Shown: positions 14,748-23,541, counted from the stretch's first letter. The stretch: DNA of 34,365 nt from Arthrobacter crystallopoietes BAB-32 (GCF_000328305.2 NZ_ANPE02000106.1:1-34365); one strand, 5' to 3'. Numbers and translations: made by a program. The notes: generated by a model not told the origin, from the letters alone.

Positions 14748-16055
14748 ATGGCTGAACAGGAACTGGCTTTCCTCGCCACCAATGACCTCTGCGCGATCAC
14801 CCGCGGCCGGGCGATGCCGCTGGCCCAGCTCGATCCCGCCACCGGCTGCGGCTGGGTGCCGGCCAACCTCGGCGTGGGCGCCTTCGGCACCATCGTGGAG
14901 GGCAGCCCGTTCGATGCCACCGGCGACCTGCGGCTGATTCCGGACCAGCGCTCCACGGCCCGCATCGATGGCATCCCGGGCCGGCCGCCGCTGACCGTGA
15001 TGCTGGCGGACATTACCCATAACGACGGCGGCGAGTGGGAGTGCTGTCCGCGCACCTTCCTGCGGCATGCCATCCGCGATCTCGAGCAGGAGGCCGGGCT
15101 GCAGGTCTTGGGCGCCTTCGAGCACGAGTTCATGCTGGCCTCCGCCGGTCCGCCCGAGCCGCCGATGTCGCTGCAGGCCATGCTCCGGGCCGAACCGCTG
15201 GGCACCGAACTGGTGGGGATTCTTGCCAACGCCGGGCTGCAGCCGGAAAACTGGCTGGCCGAGTACGGCGCCCACCAGTGCGAGATCACCATTGCTGCCA
15301 CTGACGCCCTGACCGCGGCCGACCGGGCCGTCCTGCTGCGCGATATCGTGCGGAACCTGGCCCATGCGCACGGACAGCGCGCCACCTTTGCGCCGCTGCT
15401 GGAGCCGGAAGCCGTGGGCAACGGCGTGCACGTGCACTTCAGCCTGCGGGACAGCTCCGGGCGGCCGGTGACCTACGACGGCGCGCGTCCCGGCCGGCTC
15501 TCGGCCGCGGCCGGTGCTTTCGCGGCGGGGATTGTCCGGCATGCACCGGCGCTGCTGGCGTTCACGGCGGCGAGCGAAGTGTCCTACCTGCGGCTGGCCC
15601 CGCACCGCTGGTCCGCCACCCATGCCTTCCTTGGCCGGCACAACCGCGAGTCCATGCTCCGGCTCTGCCCGACCATCGACCTGGCCGGACGGGAGCCGGC
15701 CGGCCAGCTGAACCTGGAGTTCCGCGCGGGCGATGCCACCGGCAACCCGTGGCTCGTCATGGGGCTGCTCATCCGCGCCGGACTGGAAGGTATCCGGACG
15801 AAGCTGGAGGCCCCTGCCCTGATCGAGGGCCCGATCGAAGAGGTGGGCGAGGAGGAGCAGCGCCGCGCCGGCATCATCAGGCTCCCCGGCACGCTCACCG
15901 ATGCGCTCGCCGCCCTCGAGGCGGACCGCGTGGTTTCCGGCTGGTTCGCGCCGGACCTGCTCACCGTCTACCGGGCCCTCAAACGGGACGAACTGCGGCG
16001 GCTGGCAGAGCTTGACGATGCCGCCAAATGCCTCAGGTACGCCGATGTCTACTGA
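14748..16055 (+). CDS. Glutamine-synthetase-family ligase (gamma-glutamyl-amide type)
   Basis: This 435-residue protein is a GS-fold ATP-dependent ligase. Metal and glutamate-site elements are present: E125-H-E127, the A-E-Y-G-A-H-Q-C-E-I block with E179, N-G-V-H-V-H-F near residue 225-231, R300, and L-N-L-E-F-R at 321-326. It is shorter and divergent from GlnA (about 470 residues), and lacks the adenylylation-loop tyrosine context. Such paralogues (PuuA, IpuC, the GS half of FluG) join glutamate to amines rather than ammonia. A FluG-type amidohydrolase follows with 11-base overlap, recreating as two genes the two-domain FluG/nodulin-GS fusion. I infer gamma-glutamylation of an imported or related amine; the substrate is unknown. 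ATG 14748 is behind GAGGGGGA. Confidence 0.88.
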   Translation: MAEQELAFLATNDLCAITRGRAMPLAQLDPATGCGWVPANLGVGAFGTIVEGSPFDATGDLRLIPDQRSTARIDGIPGRPPLTVMLADITHNDGGEWECCPRTFLRHAIRDLEQEAGLQVLGAFEHEFMLASAGPPEPPMSLQAMLRAEPLGTELVGILANAGLQPENWLAEYGAHQCEITIAATDALTAADRAVLLRDIVRNLAHAHGQRATFAPLLEPEAVGNGVHVHFSLRDSSGRPVTYDGARPGRLSAAAGAFAAGIVRHAPALLAFTAASEVSYLRLAPHRWSATHAFLGRHNRESMLRLCPTIDLAGREPAGQLNLEFRAGDATGNPWLVMGLLIRAGLEGIRTKLEAPALIEGPIEEVGEEEQRRAGIIRLPGTLTDALAALEADRVVSGWFAPDLLTVYRALKRDELRRLAELDDAAKCLRYADVY

Positions 16056-17205
16056 AACAGGCAGGCTGCCGGAGGCCGGATCGGTGATGGCGGGGATGGC
16101 GCTGACGGACCACCACTGCCACGGAATCACGGTGGAGCCGCTGGACCGCGCCGGATTCGAGGCGCTGCTCACCGAGTCCGAATGGCCGGCCCCGCCGGGC
16201 ACCAGCATGTTCGACAGCCAGCTGGGTTTTGCGGTCCGCCGCTGGTGCGCGCCGCTGCTGGACCTGGAACCGCACGCAGCACCGGAGGAATACCTGGCGC
16301 GCCGGCAGGAACTCGGCCCCGACGCCGTGAACCGGCGGCTGCTGGGCGCGGCCGGGATCGGCACCTTCCTGGTGGACACCGGCTACCGCGCCCCGGAACT
16401 GACGTCCCCGCGGGAGCTCGCGGACCTGGCCGGCGGCGTGGCCAGGGAGATTATCCGGCTGGAACACCTGGCGGAACAGGTCGCGGCGAACGGAACCACG
16501 CCGCCGTCGTTCGCCGCGGACTTTGCCGAGACGCTGGCCGGTGCGGCCCGGGACGCCGCCGGGCTCAAGTCCGTGGCGGCCTACCGGTTCGGACTCGGCT
16601 TCGACCCCTCGCCGCCGACCGCACGCGAGGTGGAGCTGGCGGCCGCCCGGTGGCTGGGGCGGGAAGCCGACGGTTCCGTGCCGCGGCTGGAGGACCCGGT
16701 CCTGCTGCGCCACCTGCTCTGGACCGGCGTTCAGCTCGGCAAGCCGATCCAGTTCCACACCGGCTATGGGGACGCCGACCTCGATCTGGCCCGCTGCAAT
16801 CCGCTGCTGCTGACCGGCTGGCTGCGGGCCACGCGCGAAACGGGGGTGCCGGTGATGCTGCTGCACTGCTATCCCTACCACCGCGAGGCCGGCTACCTGG
16901 CGCAGGTGTTTCCGCACGTCTACGCCGACGTCGGCCTGGCGGTCAACCATACCGGCAGCCGCTCCGCCGCGGTGATCGCCGAGTCCCTGGAACTGACGCC
17001 TTTCCACAAGGCGCTGTTCTCCACGGACACCATCGGCCTGCCCGAGCTGTACTACCTCGGCGCGCTGCTGTTCCGCCGCGGTTTCGGCCGCGCCGCGGCC
17101 CAGTGGATTGACGACGGCGAGTGGTCGCCGCGGGACGCGGAACGGGCGGCGGAACTCATCGGGTACCGCAACGCGGCCCGCGTCTATGGACTGGAGCTGA
17201 CATGA
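16045..17205 (+). CDS. FluG-type amidohydrolase (amidohydrolase-2 family)
   Basis: This 386-residue TIM-barrel metallohydrolase has the N-terminal metal motif D-H-H-C-H-G (about residues 22-27), a mid-barrel Q-F-H-T-G-Y-G-D-A-D, L-L-H-C-Y-P-Y near residue 272, and F-S-T-D-T near residue 332, as in the amidohydrolase half of eukaryotic FluG and nodulin-like GS proteins. It should hydrolyse an amide or related bond. ATG 16045 overlaps the GS-like stop by 11 bases; a second ATG at 16087 gives a start closer to the metal motif. It ends in an ATGA overlap with the M20 gene, so the three are translated together. Substrate unknown, but pairing with the ligase suggests that it cuts a gamma-glutamyl or acyl-amide intermediate. 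Confidence 0.88.
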   Translation: MSTETGRLPEAGSVMAGMALTDHHCHGITVEPLDRAGFEALLTESEWPAPPGTSMFDSQLGFAVRRWCAPLLDLEPHAAPEEYLARRQELGPDAVNRRLLGAAGIGTFLVDTGYRAPELTSPRELADLAGGVAREIIRLEHLAEQVAANGTTPPSFAADFAETLAGAARDAAGLKSVAAYRFGLGFDPSPPTAREVELAAARWLGREADGSVPRLEDPVLLRHLLWTGVQLGKPIQFHTGYGDADLDLARCNPLLLTGWLRATRETGVPVMLLHCYPYHREAGYLAQVFPHVYADVGLAVNHTGSRSAAVIAESLELTPFHKALFSTDTIGLPELYYLGALLFRRGFGRAAAQWIDDGEWSPRDAERAAELIGYRNAARVYGLELT

Positions 17206-18407
17206 TGCCCTCGGCGCACACCCTGTTCGAAGCGCTCAACACGGCGCTCGACGGCGAACTGGACGCCGCCGTCGCCCTTCGCCACAGCCTCCACCAGTAC
17301 CCTTGCCTGTCCGGCAAAGAGGGGCCGGCCGCTTCCACCCTGGCCTCGGCGCTGGGCCTGCCAGTCCATAAGGTGGCGGGGACCGGCTTCCTGGCCCGCA
17401 CCGGGCCGGACGACGTCCCGGCCATCGGCATCCGCGCGGAACTCGACGCGCTGCCCATGTACGAGAGCACCGGCGTCGAATGGGCCGCGGAGAACGGAGT
17501 CATGCACGCCTGCGGCCACGACGTTCACCAGGCCGCCATGGTCGCCTTCATGCGGGCCGCCGGCCGGATCAGGCTGCCGGCTGCCGTGGTGGCCATCGCG
17601 CAGCCGCGCGAGGAATGCCATCCCTCGGGTGCCCGCGACATCGTGGACGAAGGCGGACTGGAAGCCGCCGGGATCGGGGCGGTGCTGGCGGTCCATGTCC
17701 ACCACTCGCTGCCGGCCGGCTCGGTCAGCATAGTTTCCGGGGCGGTCAACGCCGCCTATGACGAGTTCACCGTTACTGTCCATGGCCACGGCGGGCACGG
17801 CGCCTACCCGCATCTGGCGGTGGACCCGGTGCCCATCGCCGCGCGGATTACCCTCGCGCTCTACGACCTCGTCCGGAACAGCGTCAGCCCGGTCGAGGCG
17901 GCCACGCTGACGGTCGGACTGCTGTCTGCGGGCTCCGCCGCCAACGTCATCCCGGACACGGCGGTGCTGCGCGGCACGCTGCGGAGCATGACCGCGGCGG
18001 ACCAGGACCGGTTGCACAAGGGGCTGCGGGAGATTGCCGAGCACCTGGCCATGGCGTTTGGCGCGCGGGCGGTGGTGGGCATCGACCGCGGTGATCCGGT
18101 GCTGGAGAACGATGCCGGCATCGCGCTGCACTCCGCCGAGTGGGTCGAGCGGGCGGGGCTGCCGCTGGCCGAACCGCTGCGCAGCTGCGGTTCGGACGAC
18201 TTCGCCTTCTTCACGCAGCGGGTGCCCGGCCTCATGGCGTTCCTCGGCGTGGACGGCCATGAAGCGACCAGCCCCGCGGACCACCCGCGGGCCCTGCACT
18301 CGAGTTCCTTCCTGCCGGCGGACTCGGCTGTGGAGCACACGGCCCGCGCCCTGGCCGGGATGTATGTCGGGACGGCGGTCAGGCTCGGTCTCGCCGACGA
18401 CAGCTGA
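17202..18407 (+). CDS. M20-family amidohydrolase (amino-acid amide / N-acyl amino acid type)
   Basis: This 401-residue protein belongs to peptidase family M20D. Metal residues lie in I-R-A-E-L-D-A-L-P-M and H-A-C-G-H-D-V-H, with Q-P-R-E-E, the A-V-H-V-H-H block and the late G-S-D-D-F-A-F-F. The central dimerisation domain (G-H-G-G-H-G-A-Y-P-H) is intact. Relatives remove acyl groups from amino acids or cleave indole-acetyl-amino-acid conjugates. It starts at ATG 17202 or 17205, overlapping the previous stop, behind GGAG. It is the last of three coupled genes and converges on the binding-protein gene 24 bases away. With the ABC importer it suggests uptake and stepwise deacylation of an amino-acid conjugate. 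Confidence 0.92.
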   Translation: MMPSAHTLFEALNTALDGELDAAVALRHSLHQYPCLSGKEGPAASTLASALGLPVHKVAGTGFLARTGPDDVPAIGIRAELDALPMYESTGVEWAAENGVMHACGHDVHQAAMVAFMRAAGRIRLPAAVVAIAQPREECHPSGARDIVDEGGLEAAGIGAVLAVHVHHSLPAGSVSIVSGAVNAAYDEFTVTVHGHGGHGAYPHLAVDPVPIAARITLALYDLVRNSVSPVEAATLTVGLLSAGSAANVIPDTAVLRGTLRSMTAADQDRLHKGLREIAEHLAMAFGARAVVGIDRGDPVLENDAGIALHSAEWVERAGLPLAEPLRSCGSDDFAFFTQRVPGLMAFLGVDGHEATSPADHPRALHSSSFLPADSAVEHTARALAGMYVGTAVRLGLADDS

Positions 18408-18431
18408 GCAGCGCAAGGGCCGCCCGCGCAG

Positions 18432-19256
18432 CTACTGGCTGACGTCCTCGCCGAAGTACTTCTCCGAGAGCCTGGCCAATGTGCCGTCGGCGCGCAGTTC
18501 GTCGAGCGCCTTGTTGGCGGCCTCGACGAGGTCCGTGCTGCCCTTCGGGAAGGCCAGCCCGACTTCGGACTGGTCCTCGGTCTCGGCCGCAATCTTGATG
18601 TTCTGGTTGTTGTTGTCCTTCTGGTAGTCCAGATAGGTCAGCTTGTCGTTGATGGTTGCGTCCACGCGGCCCTGCTCCAGCAAGGAGACGGACTGGGCCC
18701 AGCCTTCGACGGCTTCGACGTCGGCGCCGGACTCCTGTGCCAAGGCGTACCAATTGCTGGTGAGCGACTGGGCCGTGGTCTTGCCCTCCAAGTCCGCAAA
18801 GGAGGTGATCTCGTTATTGTCCGCGGTGGTCACCAGCACGCCGTTGCTGACCGTGTACGGATCGGAGAAGTCGTACTTGGCCAGGCGCTCGTCGTTGATG
18901 GTCACCTGGTTGGCGATCACGTCGAAACGGCCGGCCTCCAGGCCCGCGAAGATCGCATCCCACTGCGTTTCCTCGAACTGCGCCTCGACGCCGAGCTTGT
19001 CCGCCACGGCCCGCATGACTTCGACGTCGTAGCCGGTCAGCTCACCGGCTCCGTCCTGGTGGAACGAGAAGGGGCGGTAGGTGCCCTCGGTGCCGACGGT
19101 GATGACACCCTCGTCCTGGATCTGCTGCAGCGTCACCGGCGCTGCGCTGGCGGTGCCGTCCGGGCCGTCTTGTGCAGGTCCGGAACCGCCGCAGCCAGCC
19201 GCGGCAAGGGTGATGGCAGCAGCTGCTCCGAGCAGGGAAAGACGGCGACGGTTCAT
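18432..19256 (-). CDS. Polar amino-acid ABC transporter, substrate-binding lipoprotein
   Basis: This 274-residue exported protein has an R-R-R signal peptide and lipobox A-A-A-G-C, then a family-3 binding fold: G-V-I-T-V-G-T-E-G-T-Y-R-P-F-S-F, G-Y-D-V-E-V-M-R-A-V-A, and F-D-V-I-A-N-Q-V-T-I. The N-Q-V-T-I-N-D-E-R segment and the Y-D-F-S-D-P-Y stretch look like the cystine binder TcyA, but this is a weak basis for naming. The matching permease and ATPase lie on the same strand beyond the three plus-strand enzyme genes. ATG 19256 follows AAAAGGA. A 12-bp hairpin sits in its leader. Confidence 0.93.
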   Translation of the reverse strand: MNRRRLSLLGAAAAITLAAAGCGGSGPAQDGPDGTASAAPVTLQQIQDEGVITVGTEGTYRPFSFHQDGAGELTGYDVEVMRAVADKLGVEAQFEETQWDAIFAGLEAGRFDVIANQVTINDERLAKYDFSDPYTVSNGVLVTTADNNEITSFADLEGKTTAQSLTSNWYALAQESGADVEAVEGWAQSVSLLEQGRVDATINDKLTYLDYQKDNNNQNIKIAAETEDQSEVGLAFPKGSTDLVEAANKALDELRADGTLARLSEKYFGEDVSQ

Positions 19257-19281
19257 GCTTCAATTCCTTTTCAATTTGTAC

Positions 19282-19317
19282 GTGTGCGTCCTCCGCGGCA
19301 GGGCAGAGGACGCACAC
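19282..19317 (-). terminator. 12-bp hairpin between the SRPBCC and binding-protein genes
   Basis: GTGTGCGTCCTC (19282-19293) pairs perfectly with GAGGACGCACAC (19306-19317) around a 12-base loop. In the reverse-strand direction it lies 16 bases after the SRPBCC stop and 25 bases before the binding-protein ATG. It has no T-run. It could end the upstream message, or sit in the leader of the binding-protein mRNA as an attenuator or stability element. Confidence 0.5.
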
Positions 19318-19333
19318 CTTCGGATGTGACGGG

Positions 19334-19909
19334 CTAGACCGGGCGGCCGGGCGGCAGGTCGTCCATTCCCGTGGTCCCCGGACGGCCGGTCGTGCCGGGC
19401 AGGTCCGTGCTTTCCGGGACGCCGGGGGAGCCGGCTGCCGCGGTGCCGGTGGGCCCGCTGTCACTGACATCGCCGCGCCACGCGCCGGTTTCGGTGCCGC
19501 GGGTCTCGATGAACTCCTTGAACTTCCGCATATCCGACTTCACCTTGGCGCTGTCGATGCCGAGTTTCGCGCCGGCCTTCTCCACGAAGGTTTCCGGATC
19601 CCACTCGAAGCGCACGGACACCTGGGTATTGCGGTCATCGAGCCGCTGGAAGGTCACAGCACCGGCATGCGACTTCCCGTCCGTGCTCCGCCAGGCGATC
19701 CGCTGGTCCGGCACCTGCTCGATAATCTCGGTGTCGAACTCGCGCTCCACACCGCCGATCTTGGTGATCCAGTGGTTCGTCGTGTCTGTCAGCTGGGCGA
19801 CCGACTCAACACCGGACATGAAATTCGGGAATGATTCGAACTGCGTCCACTGGTTGTAGGCCGTGCTGACCGGGACTGCCACATCAATGGTTTCTTCCAC
19901 GGTTTCCAT
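19334..19909 (-). CDS. SRPBCC-fold (polyketide cyclase/dehydrase-like) protein
   Basis: This 191-residue protein begins with V-E-E-T-I-D-V-A-V-P-V-S-T-A-Y-N-Q-W-T-Q-F-E-S-F-P-N-F-M, a classic SRPBCC/COG5637-type opening, and continues with W-R-S-T-D-G and R-F-E-W-D-P. It likely binds a small hydrophobic ligand in a helix-grip cavity; no enzymatic residue is evident. The last ~45 residues are a low-complexity Gly/Pro/Thr tail (G-T-T-G-R-P-G-T-T-G). ATG 19909 behind AAAGGAG is preferred over an open frame extending to 19987. It stands 131 bases from the E1 gene upstream and probably is a separate unit. Confidence 0.85.
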   Translation of the reverse strand: METVEETIDVAVPVSTAYNQWTQFESFPNFMSGVESVAQLTDTTNHWITKIGGVEREFDTEIIEQVPDQRIAWRSTDGKSHAGAVTFQRLDDRNTQVSVRFEWDPETFVEKAGAKLGIDSAKVKSDMRKFKEFIETRGTETGAWRGDVSDSGPTGTAAAGSPGVPESTDLPGTTGRPGTTGMDDLPPGRPV

Positions 19910-20040
19910 GGTGAGCTCCTTTGGCTGGGTTTCAATCGGTCCGCCGTCGCGGACCAGCCGTGGCCACGATCCCCACGCTACATCCACGCCCGAAAGCCCA
20001 CAACGGAAAACCGGGACTGCGGGGCTTGCCGGCGCTGCGC

Positions 20041-22419
20041 CTAGAGCCCGGCCAGATCAGCCGCCGCGCGTACGATCGAATCTACGTCGATCCCGTGGAT
20101 CCGGTAGGCATCCTCGACGCTGGAGGATTGGCCGAACTCCGTCACGCCGAGGTTGCGGATCCTATCGCCGCGGACACCGGCCAGGAAGGACAGCGTATGC
20201 GGGTGCCCGTCCATGACGGTTACGAGCGGGGCAGGCTCGGCGGCCGGGAAGAGCGCTTCGACGATGGCGGTCCGCTGGCTGCCTCCCGTCTTATGGCGTT
20301 CCTGCAGCGAGCGGAAGACCAGGTCCGGGCTGGTGAGGCAAACGACGCCGGCATGCACCCCGAGTGCCTCCAGCCGCCGCGCAGCCTCCAGCACCTCCGG
20401 CATAATGGCACCGACGCCGACCAGGGTGACCTGCTCGCTGCCGGGCGCGTGGCGGATGATCCGGTAACCGCCGGCGACGGCATGTTCGCGCCGCCGCTCC
20501 AGCAGTGCCGGGTCCTCCGGAAGCCGGGCCAGCGACTGCTCGACGGGCCGGGTGGACAGCCGGAAGTAAGCGGACGTTCCGCCGGGGCGGCCGATGAGGT
20601 TCATCGCCGCGAGCATGCACCACTCCAGGTCCTGCGCGAAGGCCGGTTCCCAGGCAATGCAGCCCGGCTGTTCCAGGCCGATCGACGGCGTGTTGATGGA
20701 TTGGTGTGCGCCGCCCTCAGGCGCGAGGGTCACGCCGGAGGGGGTGCCGACCAGGATCGATTGGCCGCCGGCGTAGATACCGTAGGACCACGGCTCCAAG
20801 GCGCGGTTGACGAACGGATCGTACAGCGTGGCGATGGGGATCAGCGGCTGGCCCCAGCGGCTCCAGGTGGCACCGAGTTCGCCGGCAAGGCAAACGAGGT
20901 TGACCTCGGCAATGCCCAACTCAATGTGCTGGCCGTGGGCACCCTCAGTCCACTTCAGCAGGCGGTCGGCATCATCGGCGAACCAGTCGCGGCGCTCGCC
21001 GGGGGACCAGACGCCGGTCTTGTTGATCCAGCCGCCGAGGTTGGTGGAGGACGCCACATCCGGACTGAGCGTCACGACGCGCTCGGCTGCTTCGGGCACG
21101 CCTCGGGCCAGGTCGGAGAGGAAGCGGCCAAGAGCGGCCTGCGTGGAGCCTATGGCTTTGTAGGACCACGGGAGTTCGGCCGGAAGTTCCGGGATGCGGC
21201 CTTCACCGACGGCAGGGCGGGCCAGCCGCTCTGCCGCCACCCGGCAGGCTGCCTCCTCGGCCGTCCCGGCGGCGAACCGCTGCCAGGGGTTGGCCAGGTC
21301 CATGCCGGAGAGCTGTGCGAGCTCCTGCATCTGCGCTTCGTTCAGCTGGGCAGCGTGGTTGTTCGGATGGCCCTCGGTGGCCAGGCCGCGGCCCTTGACC
21401 GTGTAGGCGAAGAGGACCGTCGGACGCGTCGGATCGACTTGGCGGTAGGTTTCCAGCAGCAGCCCGATATCGTGGCCGCCCAGGTCGCGGATGGCAACGC
21501 CAAGCTCACGGGGCGTGAGCGGGTCAACCAAGGCTGCGAGCCTCGGATCCGGCGCACTGCCGAGCAGCCGTTCGTGCAGCTGCCCGGGGTCGCTGCGCAG
21601 CAGCCGCTGGTATTCCTCGTTCGGCATGTCCTCGAGCCGGGCGCGCAGCAGGTCCCCGCCCTCGGCCGCGAAGAGCTGCTTGATCCCGCGGCCCCACTTG
21701 CAGGTGAGCACCTGCCAGTCGGCCGCGGCGAACATACCCTGCAGACGTTGGATCTGGACGTCGGGGATCACCCGGTCCAGCGATTGGCGGTTCAGGTCGA
21801 CGATCCAGAGCAGTTCTCCGAGCTGGCGGACACCCGGGTCCGTCACTGCTTCCCAGACCGCACCCTCGTCCAGCTCCGCGTCGCCGAGCAGGCTGATGAA
21901 ACGTCCGCCCTTGGGCGTTTCCGGAAACTGGTCGCGCAGGTAGCGGTGCGACATGGCCGCCCAGATAGGTGCCGTGGCGCCGATGCCGACGCTGCCGGTG
22001 GAGAAGTCCACGGTGTCCGGGTCCTTGAGCCGGCTGGGGTAGCTTTGCAGCCCGCCTTTTTCGCGCAGCCGGCCCAGATAGGACTCGTCCAGTTCGCCGA
22101 GCAGGTAGTTGATCGAGTGCAGCACCGGCGAGGCATGCGGCTTGACCGAAACCCGGTCCTCCGCGGTGAGTTCGGCAAACCAGAGCGACGTCATGATCCC
22201 GGCCATCGAGGCGCTGGAGGCCTGGTGCCCGCCGGCCTTGACGCCGGAGGAGTTCGGCCGGCCGCGGTTGGCCGCGTCGATCATGGCGGTGGAGAGCCAG
22301 AGGACACGCTGCGCGATCGAATCCAGGACGCTGCCGTCCAGCGTCGCCGCCGCGGAAAGCGGCCGACCATTGACGGACGGAGAACTCTCGGCTGCCTGGT
22401 AAACGGTATCGGTGGTCAT
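20041..22419 (-). CDS. 2-oxoacid dehydrogenase E1 of AceE/MdeB type (thiamine-diphosphate enzyme)
   Basis: This 792-residue protein has the homodimeric E1/transketolase architecture: an N-terminal ThDP domain with G-G-H-Q-A-S at 63-68, K-P-H-A-S-P at 93-98 and a ThDP-binding G-D-A-E at 179-182 with N210, then a Pyr domain with the catalytic-Glu region H-I-E-L-G-I-A-E, then a C-terminal domain. It would decarboxylate a 2-oxoacid and pass the acyl group to an E2; no E2 or E3 gene is nearby. It is about 100 residues shorter than actinobacterial AceE. It directly follows ACC deaminase, which releases 2-oxobutyrate. Pseudomonas MdeB, an AceE homologue, oxidises 2-oxobutyrate beside methionine gamma-lyase. 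A 2-oxobutyrate role is therefore inferred. GGAAGGGA precedes ATG 22419. Confidence 0.85.
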   Translation of the reverse strand: MTTDTVYQAAESSPSVNGRPLSAAATLDGSVLDSIAQRVLWLSTAMIDAANRGRPNSSGVKAGGHQASSASMAGIMTSLWFAELTAEDRVSVKPHASPVLHSINYLLGELDESYLGRLREKGGLQSYPSRLKDPDTVDFSTGSVGIGATAPIWAAMSHRYLRDQFPETPKGGRFISLLGDAELDEGAVWEAVTDPGVRQLGELLWIVDLNRQSLDRVIPDVQIQRLQGMFAAADWQVLTCKWGRGIKQLFAAEGGDLLRARLEDMPNEEYQRLLRSDPGQLHERLLGSAPDPRLAALVDPLTPRELGVAIRDLGGHDIGLLLETYRQVDPTRPTVLFAYTVKGRGLATEGHPNNHAAQLNEAQMQELAQLSGMDLANPWQRFAAGTAEEAACRVAAERLARPAVGEGRIPELPAELPWSYKAIGSTQAALGRFLSDLARGVPEAAERVVTLSPDVASSTNLGGWINKTGVWSPGERRDWFADDADRLLKWTEGAHGQHIELGIAEVNLVCLAGELGATWSRWGQPLIPIATLYDPFVNRALEPWSYGIYAGGQSILVGTPSGVTLAPEGGAHQSINTPSIGLEQPGCIAWEPAFAQDLEWCMLAAMNLIGRPGGTSAYFRLSTRPVEQSLARLPEDPALLERRREHAVAGGYRIIRHAPGSEQVTLVGVGAIMPEVLEAARRLEALGVHAGVVCLTSPDLVFRSLQERHKTGGSQRTAIVEALFPAAEPAPLVTVMDGHPHTLSFLAGVRGDRIRNLGVTEFGQSSSVEDAYRIHGIDVDSIVRAAADLAGL

Positions 22420-22454
22420 TGCGGTCCCTTCCGGTCAGAGGTTTTGGCAGGGGT

Positions 22455-22515
22455 ACGACGGCGGAGCGCGACCTGTGTGGGGCCAGCTGCCCAAGGTGCG
22501 CCCCGCCGTCGTTAT
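22455..22515 (-). repeat. Stem-loop between acdS and the E1 gene (ACGACGGCGG family)
   Basis: On the reverse strand ACGACGGCGGGGCGC (22512-22498) pairs over 15 positions, with one G-U wobble, with GCGCTCCGCCGTCGT (22469-22455). The 28-base loop can form an inner GGGC/GCCC helix. There is no T-run. The left arm with its flank, 22498-22515, is identical to 18 bases at the pheA end. It lies between two co-directional genes and could protect or cleave the message so that acdS and E1 differ in level. Confidence 0.65.
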
Positions 22516-22518
22516 GGC

Positions 22519-23541
22519 CTAGGAGCGGAACAGTCCGCTGTAGGCGTTGATGGCCGGCTGCCCGCCCAGATGGGCGTACAGCACGTTGCTGTCGGCCGGG
22601 ATCTCCTTGCTGCTGACCAGGTCGATCAGGCCGGCCAGGGACTTGCCCTCGTAGACCGGGTCGGTGATCATCGCTTCCAGCGAGGCGCCCAGGCGCATGG
22701 CGGCGAGGGTGGACTCCACCGGGATGCCGTAGAGGTCGCCGGCCCAGCCTTCCAAGACAGTGATTTCGTCTTCGCGCAGGTCGCGCTCGAGGCCGATCAG
22801 CTTGGCCGTGTTCCGCGCGATCCGGCTGACCTGCTCGCGGGTCTTGTCCAGCGTGGCGGAGGCGTCAATGCCGATGATGCGGCGGGGCCGGCCACCCTCG
22901 TCTTCGAGGGCGGCGAAGCCGGCGATCATGCCGGCATGGGTCGAGCCGGTCACGGTGCAGACCACGATGGTGTCGAAGAAGACGCCCAGGTCCTGCTCCT
23001 GCTGCCTGACCTCGTAGGCCCAGTTGGCGAAGCCGAGGCCGCCGTACTTGTGCTCCGACCCGCCGGCCGGAATGGCGTAGGGCTTGCCGCCCGCCGCCTC
23101 GACCTCGGCGATGGCGTCCTTCCAGGAGTCGCGGATGCCGATATCGAAGCCGGCGGGGTCCAGCCGGACATCGGCCCCCATCAGGCGGGAGAGCAGGATG
23201 TTGCCGACGCGGTCGTTCAACGGATCCGGCCAGTCGACCCAGTTCTCCTGCACCAGACGGGCCTTCAGGCCGAGCTTCGCCGCCACCGCCGCGACCTGGC
23301 GGGTGTGGTTGGACTGGAAGCCGCCGATCGAGACAATCGTGTCCGCGCCCTCGGCCAGGATGTCCGGCACGATGTACTCCAGCTTGCGGGTCTTGTTGCC
23401 GCCGAAGGCCAGTCCGGAGTTCACGTCCTCCCGCTTGGCCCAGAGCTGCGCGCCGCCCAGGTGCTGCGAAAGCCGGGGCAGATGGTGGATGGGGCTGGGC
23501 CCGAAGGTAAGGGGGTACCGCTCGAAATCAGTGATGGCCAT
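22519..23541 (-). CDS. acdS: 1-aminocyclopropane-1-carboxylate deaminase
   Basis: This 340-residue PLP enzyme opens the ACC ring to give ammonia and 2-oxobutyrate. PLP lysine K50 lies in G-G-N-K-T-R-K, with S77 (Q-S-N-H-T-R-Q). The residues that separate true ACC deaminase from D-cysteine desulfhydrase are both of the deaminase type: E298 in V-Y-E-G-K-S and L325 in A-H-L-G-G (Glu295 and Leu322 of the Pseudomonas ACP enzyme). Y271 and Y297 complete the site. The ACC precursor of ethylene is made by plants, so the gene suggests rhizosphere or plant association. ATG 23541 follows AGGACC; the open frame continues upstream but overlaps the regulator. It is divergent from gntR-like, with a perfect palindrome between them. 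Confidence 0.95.
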   Translation of the reverse strand: MAITDFERYPLTFGPSPIHHLPRLSQHLGGAQLWAKREDVNSGLAFGGNKTRKLEYIVPDILAEGADTIVSIGGFQSNHTRQVAAVAAKLGLKARLVQENWVDWPDPLNDRVGNILLSRLMGADVRLDPAGFDIGIRDSWKDAIAEVEAAGGKPYAIPAGGSEHKYGGLGFANWAYEVRQQEQDLGVFFDTIVVCTVTGSTHAGMIAGFAALEDEGGRPRRIIGIDASATLDKTREQVSRIARNTAKLIGLERDLREDEITVLEGWAGDLYGIPVESTLAAMRLGASLEAMITDPVYEGKSLAGLIDLVSSKEIPADSNVLYAHLGGQPAINAYSGLFRS

